From Rhizophlyctis rosea (lineage: Eukaryota > Chytridiomycota > Chytridiomycetes > Rhizophlyctidales > Rhizophlyctidaceae): a stretch of 64,000 nt of DNA. Below, piece after piece: positions 25,301 to 34,557 of this stretch. The DNA is taken from contig JADGJC010000043.1 in assembly GCA_027596075.1 (NCBI GenBank), forward strand, positions 124,001 through 188,000, read 5' to 3'. The notes below the pieces were generated by a model, which was not told the origin of the DNA, made no database searches, and saw only the letters and a list, made by a program, of their open reading frames with translations. Within the stretch, counting starts at the first letter, position 1. Every line of letters begins with the position of its first letter. A program made the position numbers and the translations under genes.

Positions 25301-25460
25301 GGATAGGTATGCGTTGGGTTGCGTTCGTGCGCTGCTCTATGAATGGTGACTGACGCTCTCGTTCTTCTCTGCCAGTGATCTTACGTCGCGATTAACGAAT
25401 CTCTTCGTCCATATCAAGAGCTTTGATCAAGCGTCTCGGTTGGATAAACTGCACAGATAA
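22339..25460 (+). CDS. PAXBP1: PAXBP1/GCFC-domain splicing-related protein
   Basis: GC-rich sequence DNA-binding factor-like protein. In animals PAXBP1 associates with spliceosome-disassembly factors; yeast Ntr2 is a remote counterpart. The start MSFSFRKPSKAKSLRKKVQD is the typical basic N-terminus. Then come ALSFGGDEE, AFVVKKSAASRRMMKANLIR, YIPDAAAIHAARKRRE-like sequence around 22850, an acidic GEEAFDDYAGDTINFGG block, an Arg/Glu helix (EEEELRQWELEQIRKGRSKK) and the C-terminal GCFC region (LFEDAMEDFRSIILIKQRFE, KDYENGFGSLSMPGVFELFV). The gene ends SFDQASRLDKLHR with the stop at 25458-25460. About ten introns of 50-70 nt. It is nuclear by family; the partner TFIP11/Ntr1 is not in this window. 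Confidence 0.88.
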
Positions 25461-25503
25461 AGTGCGGCAAGAAGGGTGAAGGCAACAATATACATCATGT
25501 ACA

Positions 25504-25902
25504 GTGGTTCATGCACCTCTGATGGTCCGGTTATATGTTGTACTGTTGAACGAGGTTGTGCAAGCCATGGCGGTCGCTAAGGGTCTGAAGGCAACATTGG
25601 AGGCGTTGCCGAAGGCGGAGGAGGATTTGCGATTGGCGGCGGTGGTTGCGGCGGCAAAGGATGGCAAGCTCGAAGCTGTGGAGGTGTTGGTTGCGTTTAT
25701 TAGGCGGATAGAACCTCCGCCTTCTAAGACTGCTGCGGTGCTGAGGGAGGCTCTGGATGAGGCGGCCGGTGGTGGCTACGATGCAATTGTGGCGGTCTTG
25801 CGGGAGGAAGTTGGGTGTTGGATGTCGGACTGGGCGTGTGCTGATGTGACGGGACAGGTTCGCATGGATCTGGGCCTGGGATCTCTGTTCAACTTCGTGT
25901 AG
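25504..25902 (+). CDS. Hypothetical protein, weakly ankyrin-like
   Basis: An open frame of 132 codons rich in Ala, Val, Glu and Leu, with helical phrases (LEALPKAEEDLRLAAVVAAA, LREALDEAAGGGYDAIVAVL) that resemble paired ankyrin helices without clear TPLH motifs. The first ATG in frame lies near 25567, so the protein would be about 110 residues; earlier codons lack an ATG. It begins about 45 bp after the PAXBP1-like stop on the same strand, so it could also be untranslated sequence. No homologue recognised. Confidence 0.3.
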   Translation: MVHAPLMVRLYVVLLNEVVQAMAVAKGLKATLEALPKAEEDLRLAAVVAAAKDGKLEAVEVLVAFIRRIEPPPSKTAAVLREALDEAAGGGYDAIVAVLREEVGCWMSDWACADVTGQVRMDLGLGSLFNFV

Positions 25903-26226
25903 GACAAAAAGTTGATTTGCGACGCAAACATGAAACCATGTTATGCGGTATGGATGAAGCAAGGACCATGTGTCTGCTCCAAAACGCTCACGGCGCTGCC
26001 ATCAAGTGCTTATACACATGCATGCGGACATTGAAAGGTAGATTGAGGACCTTGCTCACGTCCACACGCGGCGCATTTGACAGTAACCAGAGCAGATGCG
26101 TTCGGCAGCCAAGTAAGCCACTTCCGAGATGCCGACGAGCTTTCAAGATATATATTGAATACAGGACCTTTGATACAGGCATCCGTTGAAGTTTTTCAAA
26201 GATGTGTGATGATCAATGTACAGTAC

Positions 26227-26293
26227 TCCCCCTGACTGGACTTGAACCAGTATCCTCGTCAAAAGACGGTGCTTTACATTAAGCTACAGGAGG
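26227..26293 (-). tRNA. tRNA-Gln(TTG)-like sequence, possibly mitochondrial in origin
   Basis: The reverse strand folds as a cloverleaf. The acceptor is CCTCCTG with CAGGGGG, positions 8-9 are TA, the D stem is GCTT/AAGC with a six-base loop lacking the GG pair, the anticodon loop is TTTTGAC (anticodon TTG), and the T arm is perfect: ACTGG TTCAAGT CCAGT. Discriminator base A. The anticodon stem is imperfect (about three of five pairs). The short D-loop without GG and the weak anticodon stem suggest a mitochondrial tRNA or a decayed copy; no A or B box check of a nuclear promoter is convincing. See the neighbouring GC-rich repeats. Confidence 0.5.
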
Positions 26294-26349
26294 AGGGAGA
26301 AGACCCCAACACCATCCACGTTTCTGCGGTAGGCAAACCCCATCACACT

Positions 26350-26586
26350 GCCCATAAGGCCACATGCTGCTGGGGCGACGATAAAAAAATGCCCCCCACA
26401 CAACACCATTACCCCGCCCATAAGGCCGCAGGCTGCTAGCATTGAGTGAGCGACCGACACCCGTAGCCCCGCCTGAGGCTGATAGCTACATGATCCAGGT
26501 TTCGATTCCCGTTGCACCGCCCATAAGGCTGCATGCTGCCGGTACCGTCTATCGCGCATCACCTCGCCCACAAGGCCGCAGGCTGC
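26350..26586. repeat. Four copies of a 21-bp GC-rich repeat
   Basis: Copies at 26350-26370, 26416-26436, 26519-26539 and 26566-26586. All share GCCCAYAAGGC at the left and GCTGC at the right; they differ only at a few central positions (CACATGCTGC, CGCAGGCTGC, TGCATGCTGC, CGCAGGCTGC). Each can form small hairpins (GCC...GGC; GCAG/CTGC). They are dispersed, not tandem, and lie within 350 bp of the tRNA-like sequence. The pattern recalls the GC-rich mobile double-hairpin clusters of chytrid mitochondrial DNA (established for Allomyces and relatives), but identity is inference. Confidence 0.75.
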
Positions 26587-26599
26587 TGACACGATGCCA

Positions 26600-28948
26600 T
26601 GGTAGATTGAACCTAAGGCAATAGTTCATGGACTTGTGCACCGTAGTGAAATCCGACCCTCGTGAGAGGGAGGGAAGCGCCCTTGTGCGGAGCGAAGATA
26701 CGACTGTGAGTGGGGTTAACCTGCTTGCATGGGAACGCGGAGACTTGTACTCAGCGTTCCCTTGGCGTTAGTAACTTGGTTGTGGGAAGAGCGAACGAGT
26801 GTGACATATCATTACCTTGTATGCTTGGAGGAGCGGAAGTTCTGTTGGCAACGTACACCTCACAATAGCAGATAAGAGGTGGTGCCCGGTTTCTTGCTAG
26901 CTCGTGTCGTGTGGTGATAGTGATATGTATATGAAAAAATGGCACTAAAGGACGTTGCGGGGACAAAAACGGCTTACTTTGAAAGGCTTAACAATGTTCT
27001 GATGCGCAGCGGCCTGCAAGAAGGAAACATCGGTCAGATACAAAGTCAACATTGCCAGATACCATGAGAGTGAAACACTAAGCATAACAGCCGATATCCG
27101 CCCAAAAAGGCACGGCGTTCAACAGCGAGCGAGGCGCTGTATACACAGTCGGAGCTCGCTAGCCACTGACGTTACGCTGACACTGCTTGCTTTCACCCTC
27201 CAAGTTGTCTGCTATGATGTTGGCCGTGGATACTTATCTTGGAGAGCATCAAGGAAGTCTCTCGAGAGGGTTGTATGAAGCTTGCCGTGCCTTTGCCTTT
27301 GCGCGTGGTTGGTAAAAAAGATGGAGGAAAGGTGGGGATTGGCAATCGCTGCCCGAGTTTGATTGAGTTGGAGAAATGCTCGAGAAACAATGGGTGGGAA
27401 ATTGGGAGGAGAAAGAGAGGAAGAAGCACTCTGGTGGAAAGATCAGTAAGAGGGATAGCCGCAATTAGCCACTTTAGTCCTTAGCAGCGTAGCTGTGATC
27501 GAATCAAGGAATCATTTCATCTCTGGCGAACAATATTCGAAGCCTCACTTCTTTCTTTCCCAACAACTTCATCGAGAAAGACGTTCTTGTCGGAAAGTGC
27601 AGACGTTTGTTTGACCCAATCCCAGTACTTGGTGGACAAGGTTTTGTCGGCCAGATCCCTACTGCTGTACACCTGACCCACCCACAGGCAGGCATGCTTA
27701 TGCAACCGTACAGCTGGGCTGCTGGGGGATGCTAAGAACAACTTTTGCACGAGGCCGGTGCGCAATTATGCCAGACCCAAATCCAGTATCTGACTATCAG
27801 GGCCTATACAACTCCACCGTACAGCCTTGCGCAAGAGCGGAGGTGGTTTGTCATATTCTTCGCGTGGCAACAGTACGGTTGGAAGGGCCGTGTTTGCGTT
27901 TGCAAACCGTGCTGGAGGATGCTCATGGTTGGGTTGCGCAAATGGGTTCAATTCCCATCAAGGACATTGGGAAGTGTATGCAAAGTGCGTTGGACCGAAG
28001 TGTGTAGAGCAATTGGGTGTGCGAAGTTCATGGATCATCACAACTATAATGGCAACACGCTGATAAGTCTCACCGCATCAATTCTTCGTCTCAGAACATA
28101 TTAAACTTCAGCTTCCTGTCTAAGAATATCGTGGTGGGGCAAACCGTAAAGGTAAGACTGTCATGCGTTTTCATATGAGTGGCTATTACTTACTTGGGGG
28201 GGCGATCGGAGCATGGCTATGTGTGAAGTCTGGTCGGAAATGGAAGCTAGGGCCACCAAGTCCTAAAGTAAGTCCCTTCTTGGGCGCCGCGGGCTGTGTT
28301 TGGACAAGGTCTTCGGGGAAGGTGTGCTGGTCACGAGACGGCGATAAAGAGTACGGGAGATGGATCGCTGGTTATGGGCTGGTCGCCTCGTTCCCTTTGC
28401 TTCAGGTTATCGATTATCAAGACTCAAGGTGGCTTCGCGCTGCAACTGTAGCTTTGTATAGTCCATCTTGTACAGCTTAGCATGGTGGGGGATAAGTTTC
28501 CTGGGGGAAACGAATGTGGAGCGGTGCACGTCTGCCGCCAGGCCCCATGCTCGAGCATTTCCATGAATGCCAAGACTTATGTATATGCCTTATATGCAGT
28601 ATTTTACATTCTTTAGAGGGGCCTGAATGCCGCTATGCCAGTCACAAGCCTGGGCTCTCCTTCCACCAAGGAGAGAGGCAGAGTGGGGTCCAAACAATAC
28701 ACATTCGCATAAACTGTATGCTTTTGGCCGGTGTCCTGGATTGCTAGTGCTTAGCTGCGTGGACAACCTTAGTACGATGGTGTCCACATGAAGGCAGCAG
28801 ATCCCAATAAATCTTAGAAAGTGACACGAAACGCAAGAATGTCACTATCTTTCCATCAAGGGCTGATGGACGCATCTATGAAGCTAGTTTACATCAAATA
28901 TACGGGCGGTGTGAGTGTTTTATGTATTCCAGAACCTCGTGGCATCAA
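26600..28948. other. Gene-poor region with unassigned open frames
   Basis: About 2.3 kb. Several short frames on both strands (27745-28104 plus, 28163-28480 plus and 27249-27464 minus) show no domain. One minus-strand reading at 27504-27951 is listed separately. A T-arm-like sequence on the plus strand (around 27942-27958) lacks a matching acceptor stem. Nothing else recognisable. Confidence 0.4.
27504..27951 (-). CDS. Unidentified open reading frame (two in-frame parts)
   Basis: On the minus strand, NPFAQPNHEHPPARFANANT through GPDSQILDL is followed after one TAA, in the same frame, by ASPSSPAVRLHKHACLWVG, SRDLADKTLSTKYWDWVKQT and KNVFLDEVVGKERSEA. A 45-nt segment (GTCTGG ... CTTAG) contains the stop and is an exact multiple of three, so it could be a small intron. 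There is no ATG for the first part. Composition looks protein-like, but no family is recognised. It may be the 3' end of a gene or a decayed copy. Confidence 0.3.
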
Positions 28949-29614
28949 TCAAGACTCCGGAGCCGATGTTAAGACATCCTTTTCCTCCGGTTCTGGCTCT
29001 GTCAAAGCCTTCAAAATAACCTCCCTACTTCCCTCGGCCATACTCCCCACAAGCTCCAATGCTGCCTTGTGCCCCTTGTCACCCATCTTCTTCCACGTCT
29101 TCTTCACGACATCAATCAACTTTTCCTCCGATACTTTGGGCGCAAAAGCATCAAACTCCTTCTCCAAAAAGACTAAACACACAGAGTCCTCAAACAATTG
29201 CACCTCCTCGTCCGTCGCGAGGTTGCGCTTTTGCAGGAGGTCGCGCACGCGGGCGATGGTGGTGGGGTCGTAGCCCGCGGAGAGGAGGATTTGTTCTGCG
29301 GTGTCGGCGTGGAACTTTGCGAGGCCTGCTCGCCAGCGCCTGTAGCCTGCTAGGCCTTCGGGGTAGGAGGAGCGGGGAACTGTCCACCGGCGGATGTGTT
29401 GGGAGTGGGCGGCGAGGAGGAGGGGTTCAGAGGGTTGAGAGGGGAGGGAGAGTTGTTTAACGTAGTGTGCTAGGCGAGCATGATAGATTGGGGAGTAGGG
29501 TATTTGGGTGAAGAGGTTTGTTGGGTCGGGCACTAGGTTTGGATCTTCATTGTGGGCTTCGGTGAAAGCGGCGACGGCGGCAGTGAAGCGAGGTGTTGTT
29601 TCATACGACGACAT
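28949..29614 (-). CDS. DUF4202 family protein
   Basis: A 221-residue intronless gene. Family marks: FTEAHNEDPNLVPDP at the N-terminus, LLLAAHSQHIRRWTVPRSSY, GLAGYRRWRAGLAKFHADTA, ILLSAGYDPTTIARVRDLLQ, KRNLATDEEVQLFEDSVCLV, FLEKEFDAF and KLIDVVKKTWKKMGDKGHKA. The conserved His of AHSQHIRRW and the acidic residues of LFEDSVCLVFLE recall an HD-type metal site (inference). The function of the family is unknown; it is widespread in bacteria and present in fungi. The start ATG sits exactly at the family N-terminus. Lack of introns stands out against its neighbours and would fit an ancestral bacterial transfer. Confidence 0.9.
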   Translation of the reverse strand: MSSYETTPRFTAAVAAFTEAHNEDPNLVPDPTNLFTQIPYSPIYHARLAHYVKQLSLPSQPSEPLLLAAHSQHIRRWTVPRSSYPEGLAGYRRWRAGLAKFHADTAEQILLSAGYDPTTIARVRDLLQKRNLATDEEVQLFEDSVCLVFLEKEFDAFAPKVSEEKLIDVVKKTWKKMGDKGHKAALELVGSMAEGSREVILKALTEPEPEEKDVLTSAPES

Positions 29615-30241
29615 TATGGTATGTGAGACGTGTTGTGAGTAGCGATATGATTGTAGCAGGCGTCTCGGGATTTTAGAAACTACTGACGGAAGGTGTCAAT
29701 ATGAAACCAGGCGTCGACGACAAGGTCTCGAGAAGTCGGGATACGAGCAGACCTTACCTCGCGAGCAATGGGGTTCCGTACAATATACTTTCTGCCCTCC
29801 AATTGCGAATAAGTACTACTATATAGGTGTTCTAAACCCTTCCGTGGAACAACACGTTCCGTCGACTCAAGTAATGGGCTGGTTAACGTGACAAACCTGA
29901 TAGGAGAAAAGATAAGGAGAAGAATGAAGCTGGCATGCCAAACCTTGTGTGTCCCATGTGTGTCCGAAAATACTTCTGGCCGTCTGTGCCGCCGCCACAT
30001 GCCGTCACTGCGCCCCTGACAGCTGCGCGCACCAAGCCACTGCAAGCCATTTGGATTCGCACTTGCGCGCCTGCCCGCGCACCACCCAACTCTTCCTCCA
30101 CACCTTCCTCCATCCTTCTATCCCACCCATCCACTTCGCCAGCGCAGGGTACTCAGTCGCACTCGCGAGTTCCTTTATATCTTTTTCAGTGACGACCTAC
30201 CTAGTTAACTTCTTCATACTGCCGCTGACCAATTTTGAAAC
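29615..30241. promoter_or_regulatory. Divergent promoter region, DUF4202 / RABIF
   Basis: About 630 bp between start codons. Short open frames inside lack family similarity. The right end is CT-rich just before the RABIF ATG, common in fungal promoters. Assigned by position. Confidence 0.4.
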
Positions 30242-30879
30242 ATGGCCCCACAATTCATCACCTACGCCGACACCCTCAACAATCCGACCGTAACTTTATC
30301 GACCGGCGAGTCGGGCAAAGAAAACGCCTATGCCTTATTCTGTCCCAACCCGGATTGCAGGTGTATTATTATCAAGGGCGGTGTCGGGGTGAAGACCGCA
30401 ACTGATCTCTCAGTAAGTTTGGTTTTTGACCTGACAACCGATTACATAGTAAGGGACAAGAAGCTGACTCGCAAACTTGGGATTCACCACAGATTGACCT
30501 CCCACCATACATCGCCTCTCCAACGTCCCCCTCCGCCTCCGCCTCAGGCGCTCTTCATCCACCGTATTACTGGAAGTTGACCGACATGATGCAGTTCGAA
30601 AACATCGGATTCACCAAACCTGTCGACTCCTTGTCCGCTTCCTCTACCTCTTCCTCACTCCCGTCAACGGCCTCCCTAGTCGACCATACCAACAACCAGA
30701 ACGGAGCACCCGCGAAACAGTTCAGATACCTGTCGTGTGCGGACTGTGATGTCGGACCTCTTGGGTATCATGTAGGGCCGCCGACAAGTTACAACGCGAC
30801 AGCTGGTGGCGGGATTGGAGCAGTGGAGAAGGAGTATTTGATTGCTGCGGATAGGGTTAGATATAGGATAGAGGCTTAG
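30242..30879 (+). CDS. DSS4: RABIF/Mss4 (Dss4) Rab-interacting factor
   Basis: Zinc-binding chaperone or exchange factor for nucleotide-free Rab GTPases of the secretory pathway. Exon 1 is MAPQFITYADTLNNPTVTLS to CPNPDCRCIIIKGGVGVKTA; after a GTAAGT...CACAG intron, exon 2 gives IDLPPYIASP, then PYYWKLTDMMQFENIGFTKP and FRYLSCADCDVGPLGYHVGP, ending RVRYRIEA. The CPNPDCRC and CADCD pairs are the zinc ligands, and WxxxDMxxFENIGFTK is the Rab-contact signature. An insert rich in Ser and Ala precedes the second zinc pair, making it longer than animal Mss4. The start is the only ATG upstream of family similarity. Confidence 0.92.
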
Positions 30880-31315
30880 ATGGGCCCGTTATGGAAGGCA
30901 TGAGGTGCGGACGGGTCCGCATGCTTCAATGCTTTGGGGCGGTGTAATGTAGCATCACGGACGATTTTGTGTTTGCTTCCAAACACTACATATCAAAATA
31001 TCGCCATTTGCTCATATTGGATTGGGGAAGAACACGCATTGCGTTGAGAAGGAAAATATGGTTTCACGGAAGGACCATTCGTGATGTGATTGAGTATCAA
31101 ATCACTAGCCTACACAGGAATGTGGTAAGGAACTTTTGTCACATCATGACAAGCCACACGCGTCACCTCCAGGGTTCTGTGTTCTCGCGTTCTGTGCTGC
31201 CTCTGGTCGCCCCACACAAAGCTCCGCTCAGCTCTCAAGCTCTCCAAGCTCTCCCCTCTTTCCGTTACGGCCCATCGTGCAAGAATTTGTCTTTTGCCAA
31301 CCACATAAGAGCTCC
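30880..31315. other. Intergenic, upstream of the PX/DUF3818 gene
   Basis: About 440 bp between two same-strand genes. The frame of the PX gene is open upstream to about 31136 but with low protein similarity; the ATG at 31316 fits family similarity better. Nothing else recognised. Confidence 0.45.
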
Positions 31316-34245
31316 ATGGCCAGTTTGACCACAGCGGGATCCCCAGTGCTAAGCGCTGAGGACGAGCACCTCCTAAAGAAGTACCTCCTAGCGCGCCAGC
31401 TGCGCACCGAAATAACAGCTCTCAACTGCACCCCATTGTCCGTCGCGTCCCTTCTCGTCCCGAAACCCACCAAAGATGTCGATTCAGAACTACTACCTGC
31501 AAACCCACAAAAAGACTTTCCTCTCCTATCCGCAATATTCAACCACCTAATAGTCCCGTTTCCTGCTTTGAAGGCTGCAGATGACGGACCACAGTCATTT
31601 TGGGTCACCTTGGGAAAGTTTGTCGGCCTCCTATTAGGGACCGTCGACTCGGGTGGAACCCGTAAACAGACTTCAAGAAGAGATGCGCTGGCTGATAAAC
31701 TTGTGGATAACTTTGCGGCGCTTTTGGGAAATGCGGTCTTGACGGGTACGGAAGCTAGCAGCAAGGGAAGCAATACACTGGACGCGTCAAATAGTGCAGG
31801 GGCAAGATTGACGGGGAACCAATTGAAGTTTGATAAAATTGAAATAACGACAACGAAAGTAATAAAGAAGAAGAAGCTGTTGTCCCGCACGGAGATTTGC
31901 GAGTATGTTATTTCCTCTAGTCTGAATGGACGGCCGGCTGTCGTTTTCCGGGACCTGGCCGCGTTCAAGGCGCTGCATAGTGAGGTACACACATCCCGAA
32001 GCTGGACATACAAAAGCACTCCTGACTCACTGCATTACCTGTAAAGTTGGTGCGCCGTCCAAATGTAGGCATCCCACCTCTCCCTACCCTAAGTGACTGC
32101 CCACCACCCGGTCCTACCTGCGATGCTGCCTGCGCATCCCTATCACGATACCTCAACTCCATCAGTGCCCCTCCAATATCGTCCGCACTCCGTGAGTTTC
32201 TAGGGCAAGCCGAACCCATTGAGCACACACCCTCAGAAGAAGAAGCTCTAGCCCGTGCCGAAGAAATCACTATCTGCTTGGAGAAGTTCCGAAACGAGCT
32301 GGTGGAACCAGGGGGGATGAAGAAGCTAATGCAGATTGTATCGGCGACCAATGATTTGAATGATGTGCCGCCGCATTATCAGAGGGTTGTTGAGTGGTGG
32401 ACGATGTGGTAGGTTATACGTCGTTGTAGTGGGTCTCTATATGGCAAACCGCTCATCTCATGGAAAAATTAGTGGGGCGGCAGCATTACACCGCACACTA
32501 ATAGAAGATGTTCGAGCGCCGGAGCACCTCCGTCGTCTCAAGGCCTTCCACCGCCGCGCGCCCTACGGTAGTTGGGTTGCCATCCTGAAGGGCACCAACC
32601 CAGTGACGGTCATCAAAGCCATTACCAACATTCTTTTGGCGCGTCCATTCGGTGTCCATTGTCTTTTGCAGAACGCTTTAGTCCGCGGTCTAGACGATGA
32701 TGCTGCGGCTACTTTTGCGGAAATTGCTGAAGTGGAGAAGCTCCTCGGGGATCCGGCAAAAGCGTATCAGGCCAGGGCGTTTGTGTTGGATGCACCTTTG
32801 GGCGGATATGATGATGGTGAGTTTCTAGTAAAGCCTGCTACATGGCCCCTAGTTAACAAGGACATCGCATAAGATTGCGATTTGCACTCTGCGATTTTGG
32901 GATATCGGCCAGAGAAAACGTCGCCAGAATATAGCATAGTGGAGAAGCTGGTAGAGCTACATTGGCACATACGCCGGTTGGGACAGTTCCGTCTTTTAGT
33001 TTTGCAGGTAATGGGAAGAGATTAGATTTGCATCAGCTGTATGCGATGTATTCAGACCTTTTCCTACAGCATGTCACGGTTGATCTAGCCAAGGATGTAC
33101 TGAATATTGCGTACAAGCCGCTTGCGGAAGCGTATAAGGTTTGTTACAAATGACTTGAACTGGAGGTCTTCCCTATTGACTTGTCGCATAGGTTGCATCA
33201 CCTGGCAGTTTCGTACGCGATCTGGCTAAATTCATTGACGATCTGATCAAAGTTGCTGAAAGCGAGCAGATCAGATGTAAGATCACCTTCTTTGTTATAC
33301 TTTTCAAATCTATATCTGAGCTTCTCTGCAGTATATCGTTCCACCGGAACTTCCGAGAATGTGCCTCCGCTAGGACCATTCGTTGCCCTGATTTCTCGCC
33401 ACCAGCATCGCATGTACCGGTTTGTGCGGGAAGCATTCAATGCTAGTCCAGGAAAGGCCGAGTCATTGGCGGATATTGCGACATGGGTGGACAGTGTAGC
33501 TGAGTTCTTGCGTGGCTATGGCCCGACGATTGACTTAGCCAAGGTCGCAAAAGAGAATGTGGCGGACCTAGCGGCGCTGGAACGGGATTTGGAGAAGTTA
33601 CGTGCACGGAAGGAGAAGCGGAGAGAGGCGGTCGCGACGCGTGTCATGAGACGAGTGCGTGGCGAGAGTAAGGGTTCTCATTTGCTGGATGAGTTAGATT
33701 CAGAATCGGAGGGAGGGGGTGATCCGGCTGCGGCAGAGCTTCAGCGCTTGTGGATGGATGTGAGGGAGGAGGAGGATGATAGAGGGAGGAGTAGCGGACG
33801 GCTGTTTACGGACACGTCACGGTCTAATTCCAGTGTTAATGCGAATGAGGAGCCATTCCAGCCGCGTCATGGAGCGACTTTGGAAGTTCCGGGAGCGAGC
33901 GGTTTATCTAGGGTACGGAGTCGGTCGTTTAGCGAGTTGCAGATTCAGAAGGGGGAGGAAGGGGAGGTGCAGGAGATGAGTGAGCCTGAGTTGGAGAAGG
34001 AATTGATGGATTTGGTCATTGCGTCGGATGGATTGGAGGAAGTTGGTTCACCGGTTGAACCGCCGACTCCGGAACTGGAGTTGCCTCTTGGGTCCGGAGT
34101 CGCTGGACGTGGCCATCGTGAGTGGGTTGATCCGTTGAAGTGTGAGGTTGCTGGTGCACTGGTTGAGCCATTTATGGGGGAGATGGATAAGTGGTTGGAT
34201 ACCGTCTGGAAAGACACCTTAGCAAACCAGCATAACTTTAAATAG
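31316..34245 (+). CDS. PX-associated DUF3818 protein (Lec1/YPR097W-like)
   Basis: Fungal phosphoinositide-binding protein. The start is MASLTTAGSPVLSAEDEHLL. The PX-associated (PXB) helices appear as LLKKYLLARQLRTEITALNC and SFWVTLGKFVGLLLG. A divergent PX domain follows (KFDKIEITTTKVIKKKKLLS, RPAVVFRDLAAFKALHSE and, after an intron, RRPNVGIPPLPTLSD). The DUF3818 region contains LVEPGGMKKLMQIVSATNDL, NDVPPHYQRVVEWW, AILKGTNPVTVIKAITNILL, ARPFGVHCLLQNALVRGL, and after more introns DLHQLYAMYSDLFLQHVTVD. The C-terminal exon (33335-34245) ends in an acidic, Ser-rich tail and NQHNFK. Six or more introns. Yeast YPR097W (Lec1) binds phosphoinositides and is linked to lipid or organelle-contact functions; the role here is inferred from that. 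Confidence 0.85.
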
Positions 34246-34557
34246 TCTTTTATGGTTATTTAGTTCATTTTGTATGTAGGGTACTCTCAGTTCGAGAATG
34301 TTGTAAGTAGATGTTGTAAATAGCATCGAGGGCGATCAGCTTGCCAAGCGTGAATGGTGATAAGCCACATGCCAGCGCCTCGGTCGTGGATGATCATCAC
34401 AAGATCCGCTGGGAATGTTGTGGTACCCAACCCGACCGGCCCAAGCATACAGACTTCAACTCCTTTCTTGCACAGTTGCACTCAATTCCCTCCCAGGCCG
34501 CTGTTTCACCACTCAAAAGCAAAGCGAAGCGAGTAGGAAAACCTACGAAGTACGAAC

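Noticed and set aside
26498..26520. Second tRNA-like T loop (GGTTTCGATTCCC) near the GC-rich repeats
   Set aside because: The stem does not pair and no cloverleaf forms upstream.
26350..26586. CRISPR-like array of four 21-bp repeats
   Set aside because: Repeat spacing is irregular (about 45, 82 and 26 bp), repeats are imperfect and the context is eukaryotic; dispersed GC clusters fit better.
27942..27958. T-arm-like ATGGG TTCAATT CCCAT on the plus strand
   Set aside because: No acceptor stem, D arm or anticodon stem can be paired around it at tRNA spacing; likely a chance palindrome or a fragment.
28163..28480. A 105-codon plus-strand frame with an ATG
   Set aside because: A GTAAGT lies in the middle and the composition is not convincing; no family recognised.
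31228..32019. A 263-codon minus-strand frame opposite the PX/DUF3818 gene
   Set aside because: The plus strand carries the PXB and PX motifs with good splice sites; the antisense product matches nothing recognised.
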